The translations under genes were made by a program, and so were the position numbers. This document shows positions 1 through 8,212 of a DNA stretch of 64,000 bases, piece by piece. The DNA lies in contig WLNI01000001.1 in NCBI GenBank assembly GCA_009699875.1, positions 496,001 to 560,000 on the forward strand. Direction: 5' to 3'. How positions within the stretch are numbered: position 1 is the stretch's first letter; every line of letters starts with the position of its first letter. This DNA comes from Actinomycetota bacterium (GTDB taxonomy: Bacteria; Actinomycetota; Acidimicrobiia; Acidimicrobiales; RAAP-2). The notes beneath the pieces were generated by a model. That model was not told the origin of the DNA. It saw only the letters and a program-made list of their open reading frames with translations, and did no database searches.

Positions 1-399
1 GTGGCCCTAGGAACGGTCTCGCTCGATCTCATCTTGGCCATCACACTCACCAGTCTGTTCCGCCAACGAATTAATCATGAGGCCTGGAGAGCCATTCACT
101 GGCTCTCCTATCTTGCGTGGCCGATTGCTCTCATCCACTCAATCTTCATCGGCACCGATGTTCGCTTTGGATGGATGGATCTCTTCGTCGCAGGCTGTGT
201 GGCTATCGTCGTCGCCTCTGCCATCTGGCGCATCTGGGCCAACCCTCACCCTGATGGGGCGCTCACAGCCGTCCCAGATCGAACCACTCCAAAGACTGCT
301 CGGAGCGCAAAACGGGCACCTCGCGTCCCTCAGCAACGAGCTGCGCAGACCTCAACACCGATCGCCTCATCGTCAAGGCCGAAGCGCCCACCGCAATGA
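1..399 (+). CDS. Ferric reductase-like transmembrane protein, C-terminal part
   Basis: The reading frame is open from the first base, so the gene probably begins upstream of the window. The visible 132 residues hold two to three hydrophobic helices, including a segment with HWLSYLAWPIALIHS. This matches the heme-binding helices of ferric reductase-like / cytochrome b-type membrane domains, where histidines in consecutive helices hold heme. The last 50 residues are a basic, Pro/Ala/Thr-rich cytoplasmic tail. The stop overlaps the next start by 4 bp (ATGA), so it is translationally coupled to the NuoF-like flavoprotein and the ferredoxin. I infer transmembrane electron transfer; the acceptor is unknown. 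Confidence 0.6.
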   Translation: MALGTVSLDLILAITLTSLFRQRINHEAWRAIHWLSYLAWPIALIHSIFIGTDVRFGWMDLFVAGCVAIVVASAIWRIWANPHPDGALTAVPDRTTPKTARSAKRAPRVPQQRAAQTSTPIASSSRPKRPPQ

Positions 400-1697
400 C
401 CGATCTCGCCCCTCCCCTTTCGTCACAGCGACTCCTTGCTGGAACCGATCATGGCCAGCGCTTGAACTACGAGCAGCACCGAGCGACCCATGGGGACTTG
501 CTTCTGCCAGCTCGAAAACAAGTACACCAGTGGCGCACGACCATGTTGGACCAGATCGCTACGGCAGGACTGACTGGACGCGGGGGTGGCGGATTCCCCA
601 CTGCACGCAAACTCCAATCTGGTGTCAATGGACGGCGACGTCCCCTCATGGTGATCAACGTCATGGAAGGAGAGCCCGCGGCCAAGAAAGATAGCGTGCT
701 TGCGTGTTTTGCACCCCACCTCATCTTGGATGGGGCTGAAGTTCTCGCCACCTTGACGCATGCCGTCTCTATCGCTGTCGCGGTTGCGAGAGATAACCCA
801 GCGGCGCTGCACTCGCTCGAACTTGCCTTGAGCGAACGGAAGGCTGCTCGACACACCCCCTTCGACGTCGCATTGGTCGCTCCCCCGGGGCGCTATGTCG
901 CCGGCGAGGAGTCAGCACTCGCCCACTGGCTTGACGGAGCACGTGCCGTTCCAACGTTTCGTGCAACGAAACCCTCCAAACTCACCATTAAGAGCCGACC
1001 CGGCGTCATCGACAACGCTGAAACTTCCGCTGATCTCGCCCTTATCGCCCGACGCGGACCAGAGTGGTTTCGCTCTGGTGGCCTCGGGGACGCGTGCGGG
1101 ACGACCTTGGCCACGCTCTCTGGAAATGTTGAAGAACCAGGCGTCTTTGAAGTTCCTCTCGGGACGCCACTTCGAAACGTCATAGCCCTTGCTCGGCCGC
1201 AAGGACCAATCCTCGGCGCCCTGCTCGGTGGCTACGGCGGGACCTTCGTGGGGCCCGCTGCTCTTGATGCCCCCTACTCCCAAAGCGGACTTCGACCCTA
1301 CGGCTCAAGCCCGGGAGCCGGTGTCATTGTCGCCTTCGATGGCTCCAGCTGTGGCGTTGCCGAGACCGCCCGAATCGCCAGGTGGACGGCCAACGAAAGT
1401 GCAGGACAATGTGGTCCTTGTGTCTTTGGGCTTCCCGCTTTGGCAAGCGAACTCGAGCTCTTAGCCAATGGCGAGCGAGTCAGTGGGATTCAAGAGCGAA
1501 TCCTCTCTCACCTTGAAGTGATCAACGGGCGAGGAGCATGCGCTCACCCAGACGGCGTGGTCAGATTGGTTCGCTCAGCCTTCGCTGTGTTCGCCAATGA
1601 TTTCCAAGCCCATGCCCAAGGTGTGCGTTGTCCCCGAGCGGGAGCACCAAGCGTGCTCGCCCTTCCTGAGAACAGTGGAGAGATCGAATGGAAGTAA
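396..1697 (+). CDS. NuoF-like flavoprotein (NADH dehydrogenase 51 kDa-type)
   Basis: The 433-residue protein has the NuoF core. A glycine-rich FMN/NADH loop (GRGGGGFPTARK, near residue 62), an NVMEGEPAAKKD segment (near 87) and GRYVAGEESAL (near 167) correspond to the NADH- and FMN-binding motifs of complex I subunit F. A C-terminal iron-sulfur region reads ESAGQCGPC with a later GACAHPDG. In canonical NuoF the first residue of that motif is cysteine; here it is alanine, leaving three of the four usual 4Fe-4S ligands. It sits between a ferric-reductase-like membrane protein and a ferredoxin with overlapping frames. It probably passes electrons between a pyridine nucleotide or ferredoxin and the membrane partner. 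It is not part of a nuo operon here. Confidence 0.8.
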   Translation: MTDLAPPLSSQRLLAGTDHGQRLNYEQHRATHGDLLLPARKQVHQWRTTMLDQIATAGLTGRGGGGFPTARKLQSGVNGRRRPLMVINVMEGEPAAKKDSVLACFAPHLILDGAEVLATLTHAVSIAVAVARDNPAALHSLELALSERKAARHTPFDVALVAPPGRYVAGEESALAHWLDGARAVPTFRATKPSKLTIKSRPGVIDNAETSADLALIARRGPEWFRSGGLGDACGTTLATLSGNVEEPGVFEVPLGTPLRNVIALARPQGPILGALLGGYGGTFVGPAALDAPYSQSGLRPYGSSPGAGVIVAFDGSSCGVAETARIARWTANESAGQCGPCVFGLPALASELELLANGERVSGIQERILSHLEVINGRGACAHPDGVVRLVRSAFAVFANDFQAHAQGVRCPRAGAPSVLALPENSGEIEWK

Positions 1698-1918
1698 GAC
1701 TCAGAGTGGACCCCGTGGCGTGCGATGGATTTGGCCACTGCGCAGAACTTGCGCCCGAGCTCATCTCACTTGATGAGTGGGGCTACCCAATTATCTTGGG
1801 CGAGAGCATTCCAAAGCAGTTTCGCGGCGTCGCCGAGATGGCCGTCAACCAATGCCCTCGTAAAGCCCTCTTTCTTGAGCGAGTCGCCACCCCAACGACA
1901 ACGCCCACCACGAGATAG
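1688..1918 (+). CDS. Ferredoxin, single-cluster type
   Basis: A 76-residue acidic protein starting at an ATG that overlaps the preceding gene by 10 bp. The motif CDGFGHC followed by a distant CPRKAL is the pattern of actinobacterial 3Fe-4S or 4Fe-4S ferredoxins, often partners of cytochromes P450 or other oxidoreductases. Only three cysteines of the cluster motif are visible, favouring a 3Fe-4S cluster. Being last in the three-gene unit, it most likely exchanges electrons with the NuoF-like protein. A link to the P450 at 23590 is possible but unsupported by position. Confidence 0.8.
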   Translation: MEVRLRVDPVACDGFGHCAELAPELISLDEWGYPIILGESIPKQFRGVAEMAVNQCPRKALFLERVATPTTTPTTR

Positions 1919-1927
1919 CGAGCAGAA

Positions 1928-2299
1928 CTAGTTCGCTGCCTCTACGAGCTCGATGCGGTTGGCGAATGGATCAAAAATATGCGCCCTGCGTGCACCGTTG
2001 AGCGGCTCGGCGAGCGAGACAAGGATCCCGTGTGCTTCAAGTGACCCAACGAGATCGTCGAATCCTTGAACGAGGAGAGCCGGATGTGCTTTGGCTGCGG
2101 GCCTGAACTCAACGTCCTCGCCAAGATGCAGTGCCACCCCTGGTGTTTCAAACCACGCACCACTCTGATTGTTGAGTTCGATCGGCTTTGAAACCCGTGT
2201 GAACCCCAGGATGTCCTGATAAAAAGCGGTTGCCACTGATTCTTGGCCCCTCGGCATAGAGAGTTGAACGTGATCGATTCCAAGAAAACGAAATCCCAT
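1928..2299 (-). CDS. VOC (glyoxalase/bleomycin-resistance) family protein
   Basis: From the ATG at 2299 (preceded by GGGGGATATTG, a good ribosome-binding site) the protein is 123 residues. An earlier in-frame ATG at 2401 would run antisense through the bS22 gene and is rejected. The sequence begins GFRFLGIDHVQLSMP and ends in FDPFANRIELVEA, the two beta-alpha-beta signatures of the vicinal oxygen chelate fold, with metal-ligand candidates His (IDHVQL), His (ALHLGED) and Glu (RIELVE). VOC members include glyoxalases, dioxygenases and drug-binding proteins; the substrate cannot be told. It is divergent from bS22 with about 50 bp between. Confidence 0.8.
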   Translation of the reverse strand: MGFRFLGIDHVQLSMPRGQESVATAFYQDILGFTRVSKPIELNNQSGAWFETPGVALHLGEDVEFRPAAKAHPALLVQGFDDLVGSLEAHGILVSLAEPLNGARRAHIFDPFANRIELVEAAN

Positions 2300-2350
2300 C
2301 AATATCCCCCGTTTGGTGAATAGGCCTTCTTCCGCTAGCCTGACACACTC

Positions 2351-2452
2351 ATGGGTTCCCTGATTAAAAAGCGCCGTAAGCGCATGCGAAAGAAAAAGCA
2401 CAAGAAGATGCTGAAAGCCACTCGCTGGCAGCGTCGAGCTGCAGGGAAATAA
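2351..2452 (+). CDS. Small ribosomal protein bS22 (AURKAIP1/COX24 domain)
   Basis: A 33-residue, extremely basic peptide starting MGSLIKKRRKRMRKKK and ending RRAAGK. It matches the actinobacterial AURKAIP1/COX24-domain family, which was identified structurally in mycobacterial ribosomes as bS22, bound near the decoding centre of the 30S subunit. No Shine-Dalgarno is visible before the ATG. A TTGGTG (2313-2318) and a TAGCCT (2336-2341) spaced by 17 bp sit just upstream, so the mRNA may be leaderless. The gene lies opposite a spurious N-terminal extension of the VOC frame and is short enough to be missed by gene callers. Confidence 0.88.
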   Translation: MGSLIKKRRKRMRKKKHKKMLKATRWQRRAAGK

Positions 2453-2475
2453 CTCAGTCGTTCTGGCTCTTGCCG

Positions 2476-3282
2476 CTATGGCAAGCGCACGCCAGGATCA
2501 CCAAATGACGCAGGAACTGCCTTCGCCTCAATAAGCATCCCTTTGCTCTCGTTGTGGACCAATGAGTCGACACCGAGAAGTCCACACGACTCCTTCGTCC
2601 CTTCGACGAACATCGTTGATCCACTTCCCGCCAGGATGGGTTCGTGGCCCGTCGCCTCTGCGAAGCACGCACGCCAGGCGCCAAGCTCTGGCTCAACGAG
2701 GAGGGCGGCGTCGCTGAGATCGTTACGATCGTGATGGACTCCCCCACGTGCTTGCAGGCCATCAAAGGCCTGAAAGACCGCGGCGGTTCCAATGGCGCAG
2801 GGAGGAACAAACAAGACGACTGTTCGCTCCACAAAAGCCAAGGGTTCAATCTCTTCCCCCACGCCCCTGACGCGAGCTCGCCCTCCGAGGGAACAGAACG
2901 GGACGTCGCTGCCAAGTTGGAGTGCGTCGCGGGAATCCTCAACTCGGGCCCACCGAAGAATCGCTCCGGCATCTGCTGATCCTCCGCCGAGACCTCCCCC
3001 CATTGGAATCACCTTTTTCAGGCGCACTGCTGCCCGGCGCCCTGCGAGGTCAAGCGCTCGCATAATCAGGTTCTCCGACCCCAGCGTGAGATCATTGGCT
3101 CGAGCCCCACTCTCAGACTCCAACACAATTCCCTCGCCTCCATCGACGATCACGAGTTCGTCCGCGAGATCGAGCGTCAGCATCTCAGCATCGATCTCAT
3201 GGAGACCGTTTTCCCGTCGGGATCCAACGTGGAGTGACCACGTAAGTTTTGCCGGGGCTAAGACTCTTTGGAACTCGCTCAT
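2476..3282 (-). CDS. ispE: 4-diphosphocytidyl-2-C-methyl-D-erythritol kinase
   Basis: A GHMP-family kinase of 268 residues in the non-mevalonate (MEP) isoprenoid pathway, phosphorylating the 2-hydroxyl of CDP-methylerythritol with ATP. The glycine-rich ATP loop PMGGGLGGGSADA (near residue 92) and the N-terminal APAKLTWSLHVGSRRENGLHE are diagnostic of IspE. The length is slightly below the usual 280-300. The start ATG overlaps the rsmA stop as ATGA, so the two are co-translated, which is the normal rsmA-ispE order in Actinobacteria. Confidence 0.95.
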   Translation of the reverse strand: MSEFQRVLAPAKLTWSLHVGSRRENGLHEIDAEMLTLDLADELVIVDGGEGIVLESESGARANDLTLGSENLIMRALDLAGRRAAVRLKKVIPMGGGLGGGSADAGAILRWARVEDSRDALQLGSDVPFCSLGGRARVRGVGEEIEPLAFVERTVVLFVPPCAIGTAAVFQAFDGLQARGGVHHDRNDLSDAALLVEPELGAWRACFAEATGHEPILAGSGSTMFVEGTKESCGLLGVDSLVHNESKGMLIEAKAVPASFGDPGVRLP

Positions 3283-4106
3283 TTGAGACTCAGTGCTAAT
3301 CGTCCAAAGTCTCGAACGTCAAGTTCTTCTGGACGAGCCGTCGGCAAGACTCCGGCGGCTTCAAAAGCTTCTGGGGAGACCACTGCTGCAAGTGAGCGCC
3401 GCAGCATCTTGCGACGTTGCCCAAAGGCTTGTCGCACCAATGCGAAGATCTCGTCTTCACTCACAAGCCCTGGATCAACCGCCGGCTCAGGACTGCGTTC
3501 TATCGAGACCAAGACAGAGTCGACTTTGGGCCGGGGAACAAAAACGGTTGGGGGAACTCTCCCGGCCACCGATGCTGTGCCGTGGTACCCCACCCGCAGG
3601 GAGACCGCCCCATAGGCATCATCGCCAGGGCCGGCAGCCATCCGTTCCCCCACTTCGGCCTGGACCATCACAAGCATTCGCTGAATCTGTGGGACGTCTT
3701 CCAACACCCGCAGGACGAGCGGTGTGGCCACGTTGTAGGGAAGATTCGCAACAAGCACCCACGGAGACCTTGACAGAGAAACCACCTCGTTTAAATCCAT
3801 GTGAAGTGCGTCACCTTCGACAATGTGGGCCTCGGAAAGTTCTGGTCGATTCCGCAAAATCTGAACGAGGTCTGGATCAATCTCGACGGCCGTTACAGAA
3901 GCTTGCGTGCTCAGTAGTTCTTGCGTCAACGCTCCAAGTCCAGCTCCAATTTCGATGACGTGGCTCTCGCTGGTGACTCGACCCAGTCGAACAATTCGCG
4001 CCAGGGTGTTCGCGTCAACGACAAAGTTTTGTCCGAGTTTTCGCTTTGGTTTGAGTCCAGCCTGTTCAAGGAGCGCGATTGACTCGGCGCGAGTCAAACT
4101 CACCAA
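3279..4106 (-). CDS. rsmA: 16S rRNA (adenine1518/1519-N6)-dimethyltransferase
   Basis: A 275-residue KsgA/RsmA enzyme that dimethylates two adjacent adenines in helix 45 of 16S rRNA during 30S maturation. The start region has LKPKRKLGQNFVVD (family signature LGQ-F). Motif I is VIEIGAGLGALT (near residue 48), and the catalytic NLPYN lies near residue 122. It sits between the RlpA-like secreted protein upstream and ispE downstream, the usual actinobacterial rpfB-ksgA-ispE arrangement. Its start lies within the 3' end of the upstream gene. Confidence 0.96.
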   Translation of the reverse strand: MVSLTRAESIALLEQAGLKPKRKLGQNFVVDANTLARIVRLGRVTSESHVIEIGAGLGALTQELLSTQASVTAVEIDPDLVQILRNRPELSEAHIVEGDALHMDLNEVVSLSRSPWVLVANLPYNVATPLVLRVLEDVPQIQRMLVMVQAEVGERMAAGPGDDAYGAVSLRVGYHGTASVAGRVPPTVFVPRPKVDSVLVSIERSPEPAVDPGLVSEDEIFALVRQAFGQRRKMLRRSLAAVVSPEAFEAAGVLPTARPEELDVRDFGRLALSLK

Positions 4107-4699
4107 GAAAGTGAAACGGTCACTACCCCAGCACCAGGATCTGCGATCTGAGCAAAGACTGACTTGTCGAGGTCAATGACCCGAGGCCACTGCGATCCCT
4201 CAGTGTCGGTGACCACACAGGTCGTCGAGGCTCCCGTGGCGCTATTGGTCACTCGCACGGTGGTCCCATGAGGAAGCGTGGGGCTCGCACACTCTCCGGC
4301 GTGCCAGGCGTACCACGTGGCGTGGCCAACGACGCTATGGCCCAGCGTGGTGGTGGTCGTGGGTGGCGGGGCAACGACGACTCGAGGAGCTGCCGTGGTC
4401 GGAACCGGAGCGGGAACCGTCGTCGGGGCTGGAGCGGGCACCGTGGTGGGAGAAGCCGGGATCTGATTGGCAACATTTTGGATATTTTGGAGGGCTCGCC
4501 CCTGGGCTGCCGCCGCTCCACTTTGGAGGGTTGTACCTGACGCCGCCGGCGTGGCCGGGGCTGGGGAGGCCAGTGCAGTCGAGGCTGCGCCACCTCCCAA
4601 GAGAGCGAGTGGCGTGATCAACATGGCCGCAGCTGCAGACGCAAGAAGGGCATGGCGTGACACGTCAGTTCGTTTATGTTGCAGGACTCCGCCCTTCAT
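4100..4699 (-). CDS. Secreted RlpA-like double-psi beta-barrel protein
   Basis: From the ATG at 4699 the product is 199 residues. It has a basic N-terminus, a hydrophobic signal segment (HALLASAAAAMLITPLALL), then a low-complexity Ala/Pro/Thr linker, and a C-terminal barrel domain. That domain starts GHATWYAWHAGECASP and contains LPHGTTVRVTN and PRVIDLDKSVFAQI, the RlpA double-psi barrel pattern. RlpA relatives bind or cleave peptidoglycan. A TTG at 4744 extends the frame by 15 residues and has TAACCT 6 nt upstream; I read that hexamer as the -10 of a promoter giving a short leader to 4699. The gene occupies the place of rpfB in other Actinobacteria and probably does cell-wall work. Confidence 0.8.
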   Translation of the reverse strand: MKGGVLQHKRTDVSRHALLASAAAAMLITPLALLGGGAASTALASPAPATPAASGTTLQSGAAAAQGRALQNIQNVANQIPASPTTVPAPAPTTVPAPVPTTAAPRVVVAPPPTTTTTLGHSVVGHATWYAWHAGECASPTLPHGTTVRVTNSATGASTTCVVTDTEGSQWPRVIDLDKSVFAQIADPGAGVVTVSLSW

Positions 4700-4856
4700 C
4701 GAAAATAAGAACTCGCCGGCCAGAGCCTCCACTCCAACTGGCAAGTAATCAGGTTAGGAAAGGGTTGTAACGGGCGCAAATGGGATGGTGAATCCGCCTC
4801 TTTCTCCCAGGTCAAAGGCTATTTCTTGCGTAAAAACCCTAGTCAGACAGGCTTTC

Positions 4857-4870
4857 GGGTGACTTCACCC
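4857..4870. other. Perfect short inverted repeat upstream of the RlpA-like gene
   Basis: GGGTGA-CT-TCACCC is a 6-bp perfect inverted repeat between tatD and the RlpA-like gene. A second one, CCGGAA (4887-4892) with TTCCGG (4902-4907), follows the tatD stop and could form a hairpin. Neither is followed by a U-rich tract. They may be a protein-binding site and a weak terminator respectively. Confidence 0.3.
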
Positions 4871-4896
4871 AGGTCAGAGCAGGTGGCCGGAATTTC

Positions 4897-5721
4897 TTAT
4901 TTTCCGGGCAAGGGGGAGCCGAGGCCAAAAATCCGTTCTGCCGTTGTCGAGGTAGCAGCCGCAATTTCGAGGACTGAGAGCCCTGCAGATTCGGCGACGG
5001 CCTGGCCGACGAGTGGTGCGTAGGCAGGCTCATTGCTTTGGCCCCGGTGCGGAACTGGGGTGAGAAAAGGACTATCTGTTTCGATGAGCAGTCGCGACAG
5101 GGGGACTTCCTTCACCGCTTCGCGCAATGCTGTGGCGTTTTTAAAGGTCACAATCCCTGAAAATGAGACGCTCATTCCAAGTTCGACACATCGCTGCGCG
5201 TGCTGGGGCTCGCCGGTGAAACAGTGCAGCACTGTCTCAGGAGGAACACCTTCGCTTTCAAAAATTGAAAAAAGGTCCTCCCAGGCATCGCGAGCGTGAA
5301 TGACCAATGGGAGCTCGTTTGCAAACGCCAGCCCAATTTGATCGCAAAATGCCTCTCGCTGCTCCTCTTTCGAGGCGTGTTCGTAAAAATAATCCAGTCC
5401 ACACTCACCGATCCCGGCGATTCCCCCTGCGAACTCGTCGATCATGGGCTGAATCCACCCCCGGCTCTGTCCGGCTTCATGAGGGTGGAGGCCAATCACC
5501 GCACGCACCTCTGGGAGCGACGCTCCGTGGTCTCGCCCTCCAACATCAAGCGAGAGCGCGACTGCTTGTCGAGACGTCACTTCATCAGTCCCCACACAGA
5601 CGACTCCGCTGACGCCTGCATCTCGAGCTCGACGGAGGGCATCAATGGCTGCTTCCTCGACATCGTCAGCGACGTAGCGCTCTTGTAAGTGGCAATGCGA
5701 ATCCACCCACGACAAGGTCAT
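4897..5721 (-). CDS. tatD: TatD family metal-dependent hydrolase
   Basis: A 274-residue TIM-barrel hydrolase of the TatD DNase family. The N-terminal SWVDSHCHLQ carries the first metal-binding His-x-His; later GLHPHEAG, GECGLDY, VIHARDA, LHCFTGE and ETDSPFLTP give the remaining metal ligands and active-site Asp. TatD proteins have 3'-exonuclease or D-aminoacyl-tRNA deacylase-like activities in vitro; the physiological role here is not known. The start overlaps the metG stop by 4 bp, and metG-tatD is a classic gene pair. Confidence 0.92.
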   Translation of the reverse strand: MTLSWVDSHCHLQERYVADDVEEAAIDALRRARDAGVSGVVCVGTDEVTSRQAVALSLDVGGRDHGASLPEVRAVIGLHPHEAGQSRGWIQPMIDEFAGGIAGIGECGLDYFYEHASKEEQREAFCDQIGLAFANELPLVIHARDAWEDLFSIFESEGVPPETVLHCFTGEPQHAQRCVELGMSVSFSGIVTFKNATALREAVKEVPLSRLLIETDSPFLTPVPHRGQSNEPAYAPLVGQAVAESAGLSVLEIAAATSTTAERIFGLGSPLPGK

Positions 5722-7253
5722 GGTGTTGTTTTGCGTCGAGGGAAAAGAGGGTCTCCCTTGATCACGTCATGGCCCGCAAGGGAGTTTCCCCAGTCTGCCG
5801 CTCCCGGGAGACGCTCATCCTCAGGGGACCCACTGAGCCCTAAGCGATGCCAAATCTCAAGAGATGTCGCCGGCATGGCTGGCGCAATGAGCAGCGCAAC
5901 GATTCGAACAACTTCTAAGGCGCTTCCGAGTACGTCGTCAACGGTTCCTGGTTCAGCCTTCCAAGGTTCAGTGTTTTCCAATTCGGCATTCGCCGCACCA
6001 ATAAGGCGCCATGTCGCTTCTAGGGCCTCATGGGGGGCAAAGCGCTGCCAGGCATCGCTTGCTGATGTCACCGCCTGGGCCGCTGCGGCAACCAGTGGGC
6101 TCTGCGGATCAGGGGCTGGGGCGGTGCCTCCACATTTTGAAGCCACCACAGTGGCGACCCGGGCGACCAAGTTTCCAAGATTATTTGCCAGATCAGAGTT
6201 GTAGCGCTCAGTGAGACCTTCAATTGAGAACTCGCCATCAGTTCCAAGCGGTGTATTGCGCAACAGGTGATAGCGGATGGCATCGACGCCGAAGTCTTCA
6301 GTGAGCGATGCCGGGGTGATCTGAGTGAGTTTGACCGGGCCTCCCTGATCATCCACCATCGACTTTGAAAGCTTTTGGCCACCCACCAGGAGCCAGCCAT
6401 GAACAAAGATATTCGCTGGGGGTTCGACGCCTGCGGCCATGCACATTGCTGGCCACCAGACGCAGTGGAATCGGATGATCTCTTTACCAATGAGGTGATG
6501 GACGTGGGGCCACCAGGTCGCTACGTTCTCTGGGTCTTCGCCATAGCCGAGGGCCGTGAGGTAGTTAATAAGCGCGTCGTACCAGACGTAAAACACATGA
6601 GCATCGTCCCAAGGAACCGGGACTCCCCAACTCAGACTTGTCCGAGTAATCGATACATCTTTGAGCCCACCTTTAATAAAACTCAGGGCTTCATTTCTCT
6701 TTGACGCAGGACGTATCGCGTCAGGATTTTTTTCGTACCACTCGATAAGGCGGTCCTGGAACGCGCTGAGCTGGAAAAAGTAGTTATCTTCTTCCATCTC
6801 AACCACGCCACGACCGTGGACGGGGCACATTCCATCATTAAGATCATCGGGGGTGTAGTAGTCCTCACAACTCACGCAGTAGAGGCCTCGATAGGTGTCT
6901 TTTTTAATGAAGCCGTTGTCGTAAATCTTTTGCAGGAAGTCTCGAACTGTGTCGTAGTGGCGGGTCTCTGTGGTGCGGACAAAATCATCATTCGAAACGT
7001 TGAGACCCTCCCAGGCTTCTGAGAATCGAGCCGAGGTTCGATCCGTCCATTCGCGAGGAGTGACTCCGTGTTCCTCTGCCGCCTCGGCCACTTTGGCCCC
7101 ATGCTCGTCAGTCCCAGTCAAAAAGAGAGTGTCGTCACCGATGAGGCGGTGCCAGCGAGCGATGGCGTCTGCGTTAACCGTGCAGTAGGCGTGGCCCAGG
7201 TGCGGGACATCGTTGACGTAGTAGATCGGAGTCGTGATGTAGAAGCGGGTCAC
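5718..7253 (-). CDS. metG: Methionyl-tRNA synthetase
   Basis: A 511-residue class I synthetase that charges tRNA-Met. The HIGH motif appears as HLGHAY (residues 18-23) and the KMSKS loop as KLSKSM. A knuckle region has CVSCEDYYTPDDL followed by a single CPVHGR. The C-terminal tRNA-binding EMAP/dimerisation domain found in longer MetG proteins is absent, as in other actinobacterial enzymes. The start is a GTG; TACGAT ends exactly 6 nt before it, with AAAGGA in between, so either a leaderless transcript or a conventional site could serve. It leads the metG-tatD unit. Confidence 0.96.
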   Translation of the reverse strand: MTRFYITTPIYYVNDVPHLGHAYCTVNADAIARWHRLIGDDTLFLTGTDEHGAKVAEAAEEHGVTPREWTDRTSARFSEAWEGLNVSNDDFVRTTETRHYDTVRDFLQKIYDNGFIKKDTYRGLYCVSCEDYYTPDDLNDGMCPVHGRGVVEMEEDNYFFQLSAFQDRLIEWYEKNPDAIRPASKRNEALSFIKGGLKDVSITRTSLSWGVPVPWDDAHVFYVWYDALINYLTALGYGEDPENVATWWPHVHHLIGKEIIRFHCVWWPAMCMAAGVEPPANIFVHGWLLVGGQKLSKSMVDDQGGPVKLTQITPASLTEDFGVDAIRYHLLRNTPLGTDGEFSIEGLTERYNSDLANNLGNLVARVATVVASKCGGTAPAPDPQSPLVAAAAQAVTSASDAWQRFAPHEALEATWRLIGAANAELENTEPWKAEPGTVDDVLGSALEVVRIVALLIAPAMPATSLEIWHRLGLSGSPEDERLPGAADWGNSLAGHDVIKGDPLFPRRKTTP

Positions 7254-7269
7254 TCCTTTATCGTACCGG

Positions 7270-8127
7270 TCAGGTCAGACCCTTTGGTGTGAGGTGTGAG
7301 GTTGCCACCTCGTAGGCCCGTCGTCGTGAAATTCCAAAAAGTTCTGCGGCATCGTGTGCGGCATCTCTTCGAGAGAGACCATCGGCCATCGCCGTTTCGA
7401 CGAAGGATCTGATCTCGGTGTCACTCACATCCTTCTTCGTCCTAGGTGTTCCACCCCCCAGGACGAGGACAACCTCGCCTTTGAGCTCTCGCTCCGCAAA
7501 GGCGCTTTCGGCTTCCTCAAGTGTCCCTCTCCATATCTCTTCATGGAGTTTGGTCAGTTCACGAGCAATCACGATCTTTCGTTCTCCCTCGAGCGAGAGC
7601 GCTAGCTCGCCAAGCGTCCCTGCCACTCTTCGTGGTGACTCAAGAATGACGATGGTTCGAGTTTCAACCTTGAATTCGGCAATTCGCTCAGCACGCTCTT
7701 TCCCGCGTCGAGGCAAGAACCCCTCAACGATGAAGCGCTCAGTTGGCAGTCCACTCACCACGAGGGCGGCGATGACCGATGACGGACCAGGAACCGTGGT
7801 GACGTCGAATCCATGAGCGACCGCGTTCGCCACAAGGACCTGCCCGGGATCAGAGATGCCGGGGGTTCCTGCATCGCTCACCACTGCAACGCTCTCCCCC
7901 GCTTCGAGGGCTGCAAGAACCTGTGAGACTCTCGCCTCTTCGTTGTGCTCATGAAGTGACACCAGGCGACCTTTGCCAGGAATGGATTTGGCACTCAAGA
8001 GTGCTCGGGTCCTTCGAGTGTCTTCACAGTAGATATGTTCGACGTCAGAGAGCACCTCGATTGCTCTCTCGGAGAGATCACCCAAGTTCCCAATTGGAGT
8101 CGCAACAAGGATGAGCGAACCAGCCAT
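7270..8127 (-). CDS. rsmI: 16S rRNA (cytidine1402-2'-O)-methyltransferase
   Basis: An RsmI protein of 285 residues from the chosen ATG at 8127, preceded by GGCGGGGCTG. It methylates the 2'-O of C1402 of 16S rRNA in the P site. The tetrapyrrole-methylase fold shows as LILVATPIGNLGDLS at the N-terminus, EDTRRTR, SDAGTPGISDPG and VPGPSSVIAAL. A further ATG at 8166 adds 13 residues with no family support. It is oriented with metG, with only about 16 bp between its stop and the metG start. Confidence 0.94.
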   Translation of the reverse strand: MAGSLILVATPIGNLGDLSERAIEVLSDVEHIYCEDTRRTRALLSAKSIPGKGRLVSLHEHNEEARVSQVLAALEAGESVAVVSDAGTPGISDPGQVLVANAVAHGFDVTTVPGPSSVIAALVVSGLPTERFIVEGFLPRRGKERAERIAEFKVETRTIVILESPRRVAGTLGELALSLEGERKIVIARELTKLHEEIWRGTLEEAESAFAERELKGEVVLVLGGGTPRTKKDVSDTEIRSFVETAMADGLSRRDAAHDAAELFGISRRRAYEVATSHLTPKGLT

Positions 8128-8212
8128 CAGCCCCGCCACTGTGGCTCGGAAGGCCTGAAGGAACATCTCATGGGAAGGAACCTACCGGCCAGCGACTAGT
8201 ATGGATAGTCCT

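Noticed and set aside
2300..2401. N-terminal extension of the VOC protein
   Set aside because: It runs antisense to the bS22 gene, while the internal ATG at 2299 has a good ribosome-binding site and fits family length.
4745..4896. c-di-AMP (ydaO) riboswitch before the cell-wall gene
   Set aside because: Such switches precede rpf-type genes in Actinobacteria, but the expected conserved blocks are absent here.
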